From: Zygnema cylindricum
Taxonomy: Eukaryota > Streptophyta > Zygnematophyceae > Zygnematales > Zygnemataceae
Assembly: GCA_037447655.1 (NCBI GenBank)
Contig: JBBHKE010001963.1
Span: forward strand, 70,758-134,757
Length of the DNA stretch: 64,000 nucleotides
Reading direction: 5' to 3'
Position 1 is the stretch's first letter, and each line of letters opens with the position of its first letter. The position numbers and the translations under genes were made by a program. Below, piece after piece: positions 24,883 through 35,353 of this stretch. The notes beneath the pieces were generated by a model. That model saw only the letters and a program-made list of their open reading frames with translations. It had not been told where the DNA came from and made no database searches.

Positions 24883-27800
24883 ATGGAAATTCCCACGCTC
24901 TCCAGCCATCAGAAGAGGATGCGGACCGACGAGGAGCCTCCTCCTGCACGGAAGCCGCCTGGCGTCTCAGAATCTGCCACGTGGCACGCGGAGAGCCCTC
25001 CGTTCTCCCGCCACGTTCACATTGTCCCCCTGGACCTTCCTGTCTGCCAGCTGGCATGCCGTACGGCCTGGGAAGGCCTCAGCTCTCAGGAGAAGAAATA
25101 CGCGCACCACTTCTCCATGGCGGCCTGGGCGGGAGCGAGAATCTGCTCGCGGCAGCTCTCTGAGGTAATACACGTGGCAAAACGTACGGAACAGCGTGCT
25201 ACGTGACAGCCAGGCGGGAAGATGACGTGGTGTGACGACCGGAAGGCGTTTCCAGGCTTTGTGTTGCCTCTGTTTTCCGGATTTTAGGGATCGGACAGAC
25301 TGCAGAAAAAAATAGGGTTTTTGATGTGTCATATGGGAGAGTTTCCTGCTGCTGATTGCATATGTAGTTCTCTGCTGCAGTTCTGCTGCGATCTTTCCGT
25401 TAAAACGAATCACGGATACTGTTCAGAGATGTAATGTGGACTGTAGGGAGATCAAATGGGATACCTGAACTCAGAAACAGAAAGAAGAAAGTCTCTGAAT
25501 GAGGATTTTACGAGTCATCTACTTGTTTCCAGCTTCAATTTTGCTGTTAGGATGTTTTTTTTTTTTTTTAAATATATATACTGTTGCCATTTGGGTTACA
25601 ATAATAGCAGAGCTATAGTTTTTCTTGTTTTTTTGTCGTATGCAGGAGAGCCCTGGGATTATGAAAATGCTCCTCCTCCTATTCTCTGCCCAGCCACTCT
25701 CGGCTCTCCAGGAATCGGCCTATCTAAACAACATATCGGACACAAGCTGGCGATATCTGCTGTCCTATGCCGCCTGTTTTTTGGCGAACCTCGGTACTGA
25801 TTCTGAACCAAGATTCTGTCTGAATCTGTTCTTTTCTGATTTGATTTTTATGTCAGTTTTGAAACTGTTCTGACTCTGTTTTTTTTTTTTGGAGGCTGTC
25901 CACTATGTTTTCATTTGATTTGGAATCTGTTATAACTCTGTTTCGAGTCCTTTTCTGAACCTGTTCTGTTTTGAATCTGTTTCAAGTTTTCTGACTCCGG
26001 TCTGTCTTGACTCTGCTCTATTTCTGTTCTGATTCTGTTTTTGAGTAATTCTGTTTTGATTCTGTTCTGCTGCTTCTGTTGTGAATCCGTTATGATTCTT
26101 TTCTCAATCTGTTCCGATTCTGTCCAGAGACTGTATAAGTCTATTTCAAGTCTGTTTTGAGTCTTTTTTCAGTCTGTTTGTTTTGCGTCTGTCCTAAATC
26201 TGTTTTTTTCGAGTCTGTTATAAATATATTATGTTTTAAGTCTGTTTTGAACCTGCTCTGGTCCTCTTGAGTGTTTTTCTCCTGGCTTTGAATGTGTTTT
26301 GGGTCTGTCCAGACTCTATTTTGAATCTATTTTGAGTCTGTTGTGAACCCTGGAACTCAGCGTGAGGTTATGTATAGAGAGGAATTTCGAATGTTTATTG
26401 ACAAAAAAAGAACGCGCAAAAGCAGGTGGAAATGGAAGGAGAATCGCTTTTTGAACGGATTTCGGTTTTTCTGTGGACTAAGTATGGTTGTTGATTTCAA
26501 AATCTATGGGTTTGGCGAGGCACAGGAAAATATGTTTGAGTGTTTTGAGGAAATATATCAGTTTTATGGCAAGAATGTGTTCCTTTCTTCAAAGATTCCA
26601 TGGAAAATGGCTGATTTCTGGATTTCCATGGACAGGCAATTATTTGAGTTTCGGTGACTGCAAAATCATTCCAGGAATTTCGGCCGAAGACTTTGGCGCC
26701 ATCATTGCCATCTGTCAGCTGCAGGTTTGGTGCCACGTCATCACATATCTCATTTGCTTTTGTTGATTCTTTTTTTTGGTTCCTCGAATCTTTTTGGTCC
26801 TCCATTCCCGCAGTCTACTGCGAGTGATGCAGATGCCAACAATTTGTGAATATCGGAAATCGGGAATGTCTCTTTTCATCTTTCATAAACTTAAACTCTG
26901 GGAAACCAAACACATTGCGGAAACAGAATGAAGTTACTTACTTTCTTTATCGTTTCTATGTATACTGCTTCGGTTCAGGGAAGAGCAAAGCAAGTGCTTG
27001 AGGAACTTTGGGAAGAAGTTCGAGACGGCATGTACTCTCTAGAGCCGGGTTAGCTACTCCCTCTCCATCTCCCTCTACAAAGAGTAGAAACAATTACGTT
27101 TCTCAGCTCGTTCTCAACCGTACAGGAAGATTTTGGCATCTCGTGGTCCTGTTTCTGGTCTCAAATGCCCTCTCTGCTTGCATACTGCCAAAATTGCTGA
27201 CCGTGCTCGTGATGCCATGGCAGGGGAGCGCCAGCTCAGCCTCCGTCCCGGCGGAGTCTGCGGATACTATTCCCGCGGCATCACTGCAGACGAAATCGCT
27301 CTCGTCCAGGTACAAATCTGTACTTTTGAGAAAATCTCTCTGAAAAACAGCTTGCTTTTCCCGCCTTTTCTTTGAAAACACTTTTGCGATTTTTCTGTTT
27401 CTGCTCCTCAATGATTTCGACTTTCTACTACTGGCTTCCAATAATAGCCGTCAACAGCCGAAAAACCCATCTTTTCTTTAAGTATACAATTTCTCTTTCT
27501 CCGTCTCTTTGTGTCTCTGTTTCTGCTGATATGTCTCTCTTTGATCTGATTTTTCAACTGTTGACGTTTGACAGTAAATAGCTGTCGGAAAAAAGCCTGT
27601 TTTCCCTGTATTTTCTGAAAAAATCGCCTAATAATCTCTCTATTTCTCAGTATCTCTGTCTCTTCTGTCCCATCAACCCTCTGCTTTCAACTTTTGACTT
27701 CCAACTCTTAACTTTTTACAACTCTTGTCTGAACATAGCTTTACTTTCCCCATTTTTTTTTTCCCAAAAAACTGTCCCACAGTCTGTCTGTTCCCCGGAG

Positions 27801-30800
27801 TCTCTGTTTCTGCTGACCTGTCACTCTCTGATTGGTCGAATTCAGGAATGGATGGGTCCCATCGGATTGGAGGCATGGAATACGAGACTGTGGAGAGTGG
27901 AACCGGAAAATTCCAACTCCAGCCTTCCAGAATACCAACTGAAAGTGGCTTCTTCCGTAGAACTGCCAACAGAAGCGCATGTTTACAAAGTACGGCTTTA
28001 GGCGGTTTAATGTGAATGACTGTCACAGCCTGAAGAGGGAGAGGGAGGCATGCCTGTGTCCGCTTTTGAATGTGCTGCGAGAACGCGAGTGCTTGTCGGG
28101 AAATGGCGAGGGAACAATTTTTGGATTTGTGGAGTTTTAAACCGAGCCCTCCCTCTCTCTCTCTCTCTCTCTCTCCCTCTCCCTCTCCCTCTCCCTCTCC
28201 CTCTCCCTCTCCCTCTCCCTCTCCCTCTCCCTCTCCCTCTCCCTCTCCCTCTCCCTCTCCCTCTCCCTCTCCCTCTCCCTCTCCCTCTCCCTCTCCCTCT
28301 CCCTCTCCCTCTCCCTCTCCCTCTCCCTCTCCCTCTCCCTCTCCCTCTCCCTCTCCCTCTCCCTCTCCCTCTCCCTCTCCCTCTCCCTCTCCCTCTCCCT
28401 CTCCCTCTCCCTCTCCCTCTCCCTCTCCCTCTCCCTCTCCCTCTCCCTCTCCCTCTCCCTCTCCCTCTCCCTCTCCCTCTCCCTCTCCCTCTCCCTCTCC
28501 CTCTCCCTCTCCCTCTCCTCTCCCTCTCCCTCTCCCTCTCCCTCTCCCTCTCCCTCTCCCTCTCCCTCTCCCTCTCCCTCTCCCTCTCCCTCTCCCTCTC
28601 CCTCTCCCTCTCCCTCTCCCTCTCCCTCTCCCTCTCCCTCTCCCTCTCCCTCTCCCTCTCCCTCTCCCTCTCCCTCTCCCTCTCCCTCTCCCTCTCCCTC
28701 TCCCTCTCCCTCTCCCTCTCCCTCTCCCTCTCCCTCTCCCTCTCCCTCTCCCTCTCCCTCTCCCTCTCCCTCTCCCTCTCCCTCTCCCTCTCCCTCTCCC
28801 TCTCCCTCTCCCTCTCCCTCTCCCTCTCCCTCTCCCTCTCCCTCTCCCTCTCCCTCTCCCTCTCCCTCTCCCTCTCCCTCTCCCTCTCCCTCTCCCTCTC
28901 CCTCTCCCTCTCCCTCTCCCTCTCCCTCTCCCTCTCCCTCTCCCTCTCCCTCTCCCTCTCCCTCTCCCTCTCCCTCTCCCTCTCCCTCTCCCTCTCCCTC
29001 TCCCTCTCCCTCTCCCTCTCCCTCTCCCTCTCCCTCTCCCTCTCCCTCTCCCTCTCCCTCTCCCTCTCCCTCTCCCTCTCCCTCTCCCTCTCCCTCTCCC
29101 TCTCTCCCTCTCCCTCTCCCTCTCCCTCTCCCTCTCCCTCTCCCTCTCCCTCTCCCTCTCCCTCTCCCTCTCCCTCTCCCTCTCCCTCTCCCTCTCCCTC
29201 TCACCCTCCCTCTTAGCCTCCCTCTCTCCCCCCTCCTCCCCTCTCCCTGTCTCTCCCCCTCTTTCTTGCTTTTTCTCTCTCTCCCTCTCTCTCTCTCCTT
29301 TTTCTTTGCCCTTTTGTACTGTGGTCTTTCTGTGTGACTCAGGACCGGTGCGTGATCCACGTGGTTTATGGCGACCACCGGGAGGAGCTCAGGGAAGTGG
29401 TGGAGCATCTCAAGAGGGCATTGGGCCACGTGGCAAATGACAACCAGGCAGACATGATTGCAGAGTGAGGGAACGATCCAGCTTCATTTATTCTTGTCAT
29501 ATCGTCCCTCGATTTTCTTCCCTTTTTTTTTTATCATTCCCCATTTTCTCTTCAGTTTTTCATTGTTTTTTTTGCCGATTTCGTTTCGATGTTGGTCCCA
29601 AAACATCCCCGAATTCCCAGTTTTTCGGTGGTGGAGTATTCTATTAAGTGTGTAGAAATTGCAAGTTATTTTTTTTTAACTTTTTTCTCCCAAATTTCTC
29701 AGTTTGTTGTGTGATGCCTGACTGCGATGAATCTGTCTACGTTTTCCTACCAGGTACATACGGTATTTCGAAAGCGGATCGATTCAGGCTCACAAAAACT
29801 CGCAAAGGTTTTGGATTGAAGACAGGAATCCTTCGGTGGAAACCAACATCGGGTCAGTTTTCATTCGCTTTTTTCTCCTCCCGGGCTGTTTTGAGAGGTT
29901 GAGGAATATGATTTCTTTGTTCCTTTCTTTTTCGATTTTGACTTTTTTAGGAATGCTTTTTGTCTCTTATTCTCTCTCCCGAGTTTCTGAGTTAGTTTTT
30001 AATTTTAAGGAAAGGTATGAAGAAGAGTTGTTTTTTGTCGGTTTGTGGTTTCCAGGTTCATAGAAACGTACCGAGATCCGGTCGGAAGCCGAGCAGAATT
30101 CGAAGGCTTGGTGGCAGTTGTCAACAAAGTGAGTTTCTTTTTTTGTTTTTTTGTTCCTTTTTGTTCTGTTTTTTGTTTTGCTTTTGGTTGCTTTTTTCTG
30201 TCTCAACCATTGTTTTTTTTTTAGCCTCCAAGTTTGTCAACCATTAATGTGGAGTTGTGGGCATGGTTTGTGAGATTTCACGCCCCAATATATTCATACA
30301 TCCAAACTTGTTTCTCTGCTGTCCCTTTATTTTTTTCTCCCTCTCCCCTCTTCCCCCCGCCTCTCCTCTCCCCTCTCCCCCCCGCCTCCGCTCCCTCCCC
30401 TCCCTCCCCCCCTCCGCTCACCCTCCCTTCCCCCCCTCCCTTCTCCCTCCGTCCCTCCCCCCCCCCCCCCCCTGCCAGGAGAAGAGCGGCACCTTCAACG
30501 CCCTGGTCCTGGCCGCGGAGGGCCTCCTGAGCAGCCTCCCCTGGCCCCGCGCCTTCGAAAGCGACCGCCTCCTCACGCCCTCCTTCACCGCCCTCGACGT
30601 ACACACACCCTTCCCTTCCCTTCCCCCCCTTCCCTTCCCCCCCCCACCCCTCCCCTCCCCCTCTCCCCCTCCCCCTCCCCTGCCCCTCTCCCCTCCCCTG
30701 CCCCTCTCCCCTCCCCCTCCCCTCCCCCTCCCCTCTCCCCCCCTCGGCTCACTCCTCTCTCTCTGTCTCCCTCTCCCCTGTCTGTCAGGTGATCACGTTC

Positions 30801-33800
30801 GCGTCGAGCGGCATCCCCGGCCGGTCTGAACATCCCCAACTACGAGGACGTGCGGCAGGCGGCCGGCTTCAAGAACTTCTGTCTGGGCAACGTGGTCGGC
30901 GCGCTGGACGGCGAGCGCCTGCCGGCGCCGCTGGTGCCCGCCAACCACCAGACGCTCGTCAGCCGATGCCAGGCGCCCGCCTTCGAGATGCAGGTACACG
31001 CACCAACCAGGCCGTACCGCACCGGCCGGTACTGGAGCATACCGTGACCGCGGTCACCGTGCTGCTTGTATGTCGCGTCACGAAACTGTTGGCCGAACCA
31101 ACCACCGGATCGCGCAGTACACCGCCAATCGCTATTACCGTTGTGTACGCTAATCCCGTCCCGCTTTTTTTTGTTTTATTCTCAAATAGAATTATCCACA
31201 CTATTTAAAAAAAGCCCTAATTCCTAAATAGAGTAATCGATTTCTTCCAAAATTTCCAAATTCCCAATTAGCGTACACCACGCTAAATAATAGTATACGC
31301 TAATCAAACCTACACGCTAATAGCGATTGGCGGTGTACTGTTCCGTACCGGAATTGTACCATACTGCAACGTGCGGAATGTGTGCCGTACGGTGTTTGTC
31401 TCGCGTCACGAAATGTGTGTGCCGTACTGATTTCATCTCGCGTCACGTCAAAGTCACGTCACGTCACGCGAACCGTTGTCTCGTAAAGTCTCTCGAGGTT
31501 CTCGGCAAGGCCTCGTCACATCACGCCGTATCGCGGTACGGTACCTTACCGTACCGTACGTTGCTGCACAGCGATGAGTCACGTCAAGCTCCTTTGTGTT
31601 GCGTGGCACCGTTTTGCTTTACATTTCGCATTTTCGCCTTAAAAAGTCGTTACGGCGCACACGTGGCAGCGCACCATGTGACATCGTCGTGCTGACGTCG
31701 TGCAAGTGAAAAGAAACACGTCGTTCTCCATCTTATGACGCCATGGTTTGGCGCGCACTGTCGGAGACGGCAGCCGCCAGATGGCGAACATCGTTTTATG
31801 GTTTGCCTTCTTCCTTCTACGAATTCTCGTCTTTCTTCCAAAAACCGATTATGTTTTCTTCTTCCTCTCTCTGACATTTTCCTGTGCTCTATTTGGTCCT
31901 CTGTGTTTACTTGCCTCTGTTTTTCGATTGTTCTTTCTCACTTCCTTTCCCTTCCCCTCCTTCTTTCCCCCCTCCATTCCCATCTTTAGCGCCCTCTCAC
32001 TCTCCTCTCTCTTCTCTTCCCTCCCCCCCCCCCCCCGTCCCTCCAGGTTGCCTGCCACGAGCTGCTCGGCCATGGCAGCGGCAAACTCCTCAGAGAGCAC
32101 GAGGATGGCACCCACAACTTTGACCGAGAAAAGGTGCTCTCTCTCCTTCCCTTACCTCTCCTCTTCCTCTCCCTCTCACTCTCCCTTCTTTCTCCCCTCT
32201 GTCTCTCTGATTCTATCATGCTTTCTCCCTCTCTCACCAGATCAAGTGTGGATTCCATTTCATGGTCACTGTCATGGAATCATCTCTCCCTTTCCTTGTC
32301 GTTTTATTATGTCTGTTATGTAAATTTCCAGCTCTACTGTCCCTCTCTCTTTCTCATTCGCACTCTTTTGCTCGCTCACTCTGCTACTCTCTCTGACCTC
32401 GCTATTTCTCATCACACACCTCTCGCGCTCCCCCCCACTACATCCCCTCCCTCCCCCTTTCTCAACCTCGATGCACTTTCAAATTGCACTCTCCTCCCTT
32501 CTTCTCCTCCCTCTCCATCCCCTCCAACCTTCTCCCAGCCCCTTACAATACTTTTTCCCTCCTCCCCCTTTCCTCCCCCCCCCCCCTCTCCCCCTACTTA
32601 CCCTCCCCCCTCCCCCCCTCCCCCCTCCCCAGGTGGTCCACCCCTTCAGCGGGCTCTCCCCCGTGTCGTGCTACCGGCCCGGCGCCACGTGGGACAGCGT
32701 GTTCGGCGCCATCTCGTCGTCGTTCGAGGAGTGCCGCGCGGAGTGCGTGGGTCTGCTGCTCTGCACCGAGCCGCGCGTGCAGGCCATCTTCGGCCACGCG
32801 GGGCAGGCCGCCGAGGACGTCATGTTCGTCAACTGGCTGCTCACGCTGCGCTCCGGCCTGCTCGCGCTCGAGTTCTACGACCCCGGGACCCAAGCCTGGC
32901 GCCAGGCGCACATGCAGGCACGTCCGCACGCTCGGCCCGCACGCTGTTGGCTCTGGGCAATAGACGACTCTTTTAGTTCATTTGTTTCGCTGAGCCGTTC
33001 CATATACTTTTGTATCACCACTCCGTTCCGTTCCTTGCTCGGATTATAGAGATTGCTTAGCACCTGCAGGCTGGGATGGACGGATGGGAATGGGTGAACT
33101 GATGGGCGGGCGGAGGGGATGGGAGGATGGATGAATGGATGGATGGGATGGATGGGATGGATGGGATAGGTGGATGGATGAATGCGATGGATGGGATGGA
33201 TGCGGAGGGGTGGATGGATGAATGGATGAATGGATGAATGGATGGTCGCCGGATGGCGATGTGGTGGATGGATGGATGGATGGATGGATGGATGGATGGA
33301 TGGATGGATAGATGGGATGGATGGGATGGATGGGATGGATGGGCAGGCTGGAGGGGATGGGTGCGATGGCGGATGGAGTGGGATGGATGGCGATGGATGG
33401 GATGGAAGTGAGTGGATGGGCTGTCGGATGGGTGCGATGGTCGCTTGCGCGTGAATGTGCGTATGGATGCGATGGGATGGGCGGGGTGATGGGATGGGGG
33501 GATGGATGTGACGCGCGGGATGGATGGGATGGTTGGGATGGATTCACCGCCGTGATGGATGGGATGGATCTGACGTTGAGGAAGGCGGTGCTGTGGATGA
33601 ATGGCAGCGGATGGGATGGGTGGAGGTGATTGACGGGGGTTGTGGGGGAGTTTTGAGGGACCAGGCGCGGTTCGTCAATTTTGAGGATGCTGTTGAAGGC
33701 GTCGGCGGCGGTCAGATTTCTTTCTTTTCGATCTCAAGTTGACTCCACGGTCAATCCAGATTCCGAAGCTTATAAGTATCTGGTCACGTTTCTGTGTATC

Positions 33801-35353
33801 TTGACCGTTTTTGTCGGCGCTGCGAGACTTTCTGTGCAGGCTGCAGGTCGCGCGTGCGACGGCGGATGCAGTCGCGGGGAGGGCGCTGTATCAGGAAGTG
33901 AGTGGATTGGCGCTTGTCGCTTGCGCATCAGTGTGCGTGATGTGCGCGGGGAAGTGTGGGGTGTTGGGAAGGAGGGGGGGGAGTGACGCGAGGGAGCTGG
34001 GGCGGTTGAGGTGCAGTTCACCGCCGTGACGGAGGAGTATCTGACGTTGAGGAAGGCGGTGCTGTCCAAGAATCGGCAGCGGCCGATATTTGTGCAGGTG
34101 AATGAGGATTGAGGGGGCGCAGAACGGAACAGGGAACGAGCGGTCTTTGTCGACAAAGAACGGCTTTGGTGCGGTGGCGGTCGTATTTCTTTCTTTTCTA
34201 TCTCAAGTTGAGGACTCCACGGTCAATCCAGATTCTGAAGCTCACAAGTATCTGGTCACGTTTTTGTGTATCTTGGCCGTTGTTGTCGACCCTAAATCCG
34301 TACACTTTTCTGTCGCCTAGCCGCAATTTTACGGCGTTTTAGTTTTACTGACGTACGTGCACAAATTGTCAGAGTCAAACCGGTAACCGGTCGCAAGATT
34401 GCGCGTAAGATTTCCGAATCGCGTTTTCCCCTGCCGTGTCGATACTGACCGTGAAGTCGTAAAAATGCATCCTGTCCGTCAAACTCGAATCTGGACGGTC
34501 GAAAACCACGATAGTGTCTTTCCGCTGAATGGCTGACACCCCGTGCACACCGGCCGCTCATTTCTTTTGTGGCAAATACACCGTGAATCGCTATTAGCGT
34601 ACATGACGCTAATTGGGGTACCCCTTTTTTTGGGGCAAATTCTCAAATAGAGTAAAGTACGCTAAATGTTTTTGCACGTTATTTGAGGTACCCCGCTCAA
34701 TGCGGTTCATAACTGTAATTTAGTTCCCTTTTAAATAGTGTGGTGTACGGACTGCCAGATCTGTACTATTTCGTACATTTTTAAGTCGCCTAGCCGCAAT
34801 TTTACGGCGTTTTATTTTCTCTAAAGTACAGAAAATATAATAATATATAATTGCGTAAATATTTTCCGGCATACGCAGATGTCAAAAAAACGCGACGGCG
34901 TACGATTTGAACAGTTTCGTACATATACATGTTTTAGTATGGACATATTCTGTGCTGAAAATTTTTACAAAGCAGTTTACAAATTAGAGTACATGATAAA
35001 TTAGAGTCATGGTGTACCCGGAAAAACACAATTTACCGTAAAGTACGCTAATTGTTTCATTACGCTATCTATTTCATTACGCTAATAGCGATTCACGGTG
35101 TAGTTCAATAGGAAGGAGTCTGTGATTCAAAATATTCTTTCGACAAAAATATCTGTCGCCGACGAATCCAGCTGCTGACACCCATTCTATGTGATTCTGC
35201 CTCTGTTCCGTCGTTCCTCTGCAGGTTCACACGGCGGAGGATCCCACAGCGGCGGGCGGCGTACGACTGGACGAATTTCCCGCGACACACGAAGGCGTGG
35301 TGGCCTCCTTCACCGCGCGGTTTGCAAACTGGGTGGCGGAATTCAGCACGTAG
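24883..35353 (+). CDS. Dipeptidyl peptidase III (zinc peptidase, M49 family)
   Basis: Exons: 24883..25164, 25646..25793, 26636..26724, 26979..27048, 27224..27309, 27846..27989, 29343..29464, 29754..29852, 30056..30128, 30479..30598, 30789..30993, 32047..32133, 32633..32917, 33665..33710, about 33815..33897, 34011..34097 and 35225..35353. About 700 aa, near the family's usual length. Active-site blocks are all present: HELLGH (exon 12) for zinc and catalysis, EECRAE (exon 13) for the third zinc ligand, QAHMQ at the exon 13 end. Exons 7-10 match the lower-lobe region ([25 protein letters not shown]). The enzyme removes dipeptides from N-termini of short peptides in the cytosol. Oddities: one surplus base in exon 11 (30819-30822) and one in exon 14 (33677-33682) break the frame; intron 13 needs a GC donor (CAG|GCACGT); the 5' border of exon 15 is unclear and about 25 family residues before it are missing. 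Either the indels are assembly errors or this copy is damaged. Confidence 0.9.
25800..26345 (+). repeat. Imperfect TCTGTTTTGAA-type satellite in DPP III intron 2
   Basis: About 540 bp of degenerate units built on CTGTTTTGA/TCTGTTCTGATT, strongly pyrimidine-biased on the coding strand. It lies wholly between exons 2 and 3. Confidence 0.75.
28150..29203 (+). repeat. Giant (CCCTCT)n array in DPP III intron 6
   Basis: Roughly 1.05 kb of nearly perfect hexanucleotide repeat, about 175 units, starting from a short (CT)n run. Two phase slips are visible, near 28514-28519 (one base short) and near 29100-29106 (two bases extra). Long open frames across it on both strands are artefacts of the repeat. 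All pyrimidine on the coding strand, hence a candidate triplex-forming tract. Confidence 0.97.
30335..30788 (+). repeat. C-rich tracts in DPP III introns 9 and 10
   Basis: CCCTCC/CCCCTCTCC runs fill 30335-30475 and 30605-30785 on either side of exon 10. A run of 16 C ends at 30472, four bases before the exon 10 acceptor AG. The complementary G-runs could form quadruplexes. Similar tracts precede exons 12 and 13 (to 32046 and 32632). Confidence 0.85.
31118..31337. mobile_element. TACACCG-ended MITE, copy Fa, in DPP III intron 11
   Basis: 220 bp with ends TACACCGCCAATCGCTATTA and its inverse. The outer TA on each side fits a TA target site of Tc1/mariner type. Almost the same length and sequence as Fb at 51940-52160. 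Subterminal ACGCTAAT motifs repeat on both arms. Confidence 0.85.
33063..33640 (+). repeat. GGATG/GGATGGAT minisatellite in DPP III intron 13
   Basis: About 580 bp of GGATGG, GGATGGGAT and GGATGAAT units, purest at 33262-33345. From 33343 on, non-repeat blocks appear that match exons 15 and 16 further downstream, so the right half is a mosaic of repeat and former gene sequence. Confidence 0.92.
33343..34290 (+). repeat. Tandem duplication of DPP III exons 14-16, period about 472 bp
   Basis: Blocks at 33343-33610 recur at 33836-34085, including a 26-nt exact match (33569-33594 with 34040-34065) inside exon 16. The following 33702-33815 recurs at 34175-34288 with few changes, at offset 472. 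The first copy of exons 15-16 is peppered with GGATG insertions and cannot be coding; the second copy keeps splice sites and frame. A degraded exon 14-like stretch follows at about 34125-34175. Confidence 0.85.
34577..35102. mobile_element. TACACCG-ended MITE, copy Fc, in DPP III intron 16
   Basis: 526 bp between TACACCGTGAATCGCTATTA and its inverse at 35083-35102. The interior matches the truncated Ff at 44580-45030. No coding capacity. Confidence 0.85.

Noticed and set aside
24196-25168. Overlapping 180-209 codon frames before and over DPP III exon 1
   Set aside because: GC-rich DNA lacks stops by chance; only the frame from 24883 matches the family and splices in phase.
28050-29440. Open frames of 388-456 codons on both strands across the CT array (Pro-Leu, Ser-Leu, Glu-Gly repeats)
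   Set aside because: They are translations of a stop-free hexanucleotide repeat that lies inside a DPP III intron.
30234-30829. Pro/Ser-rich frames around DPP III exon 10
   Set aside because: They are C-rich intron sequence; the exon itself is read in a different, family-matching frame.
33044-33629. Minus-strand His-Pro-Ser and plus-strand Trp-Met-Asp repeat frames
   Set aside because: Translations of the GGATG minisatellite.
33738-33815. In-frame stretch containing [12 protein letters not shown], kept open in both duplicate copies
   Set aside because: It does not match the DPP III family between exons 14 and 15 and lacks usable splice borders; conservation is explained by recent duplication.
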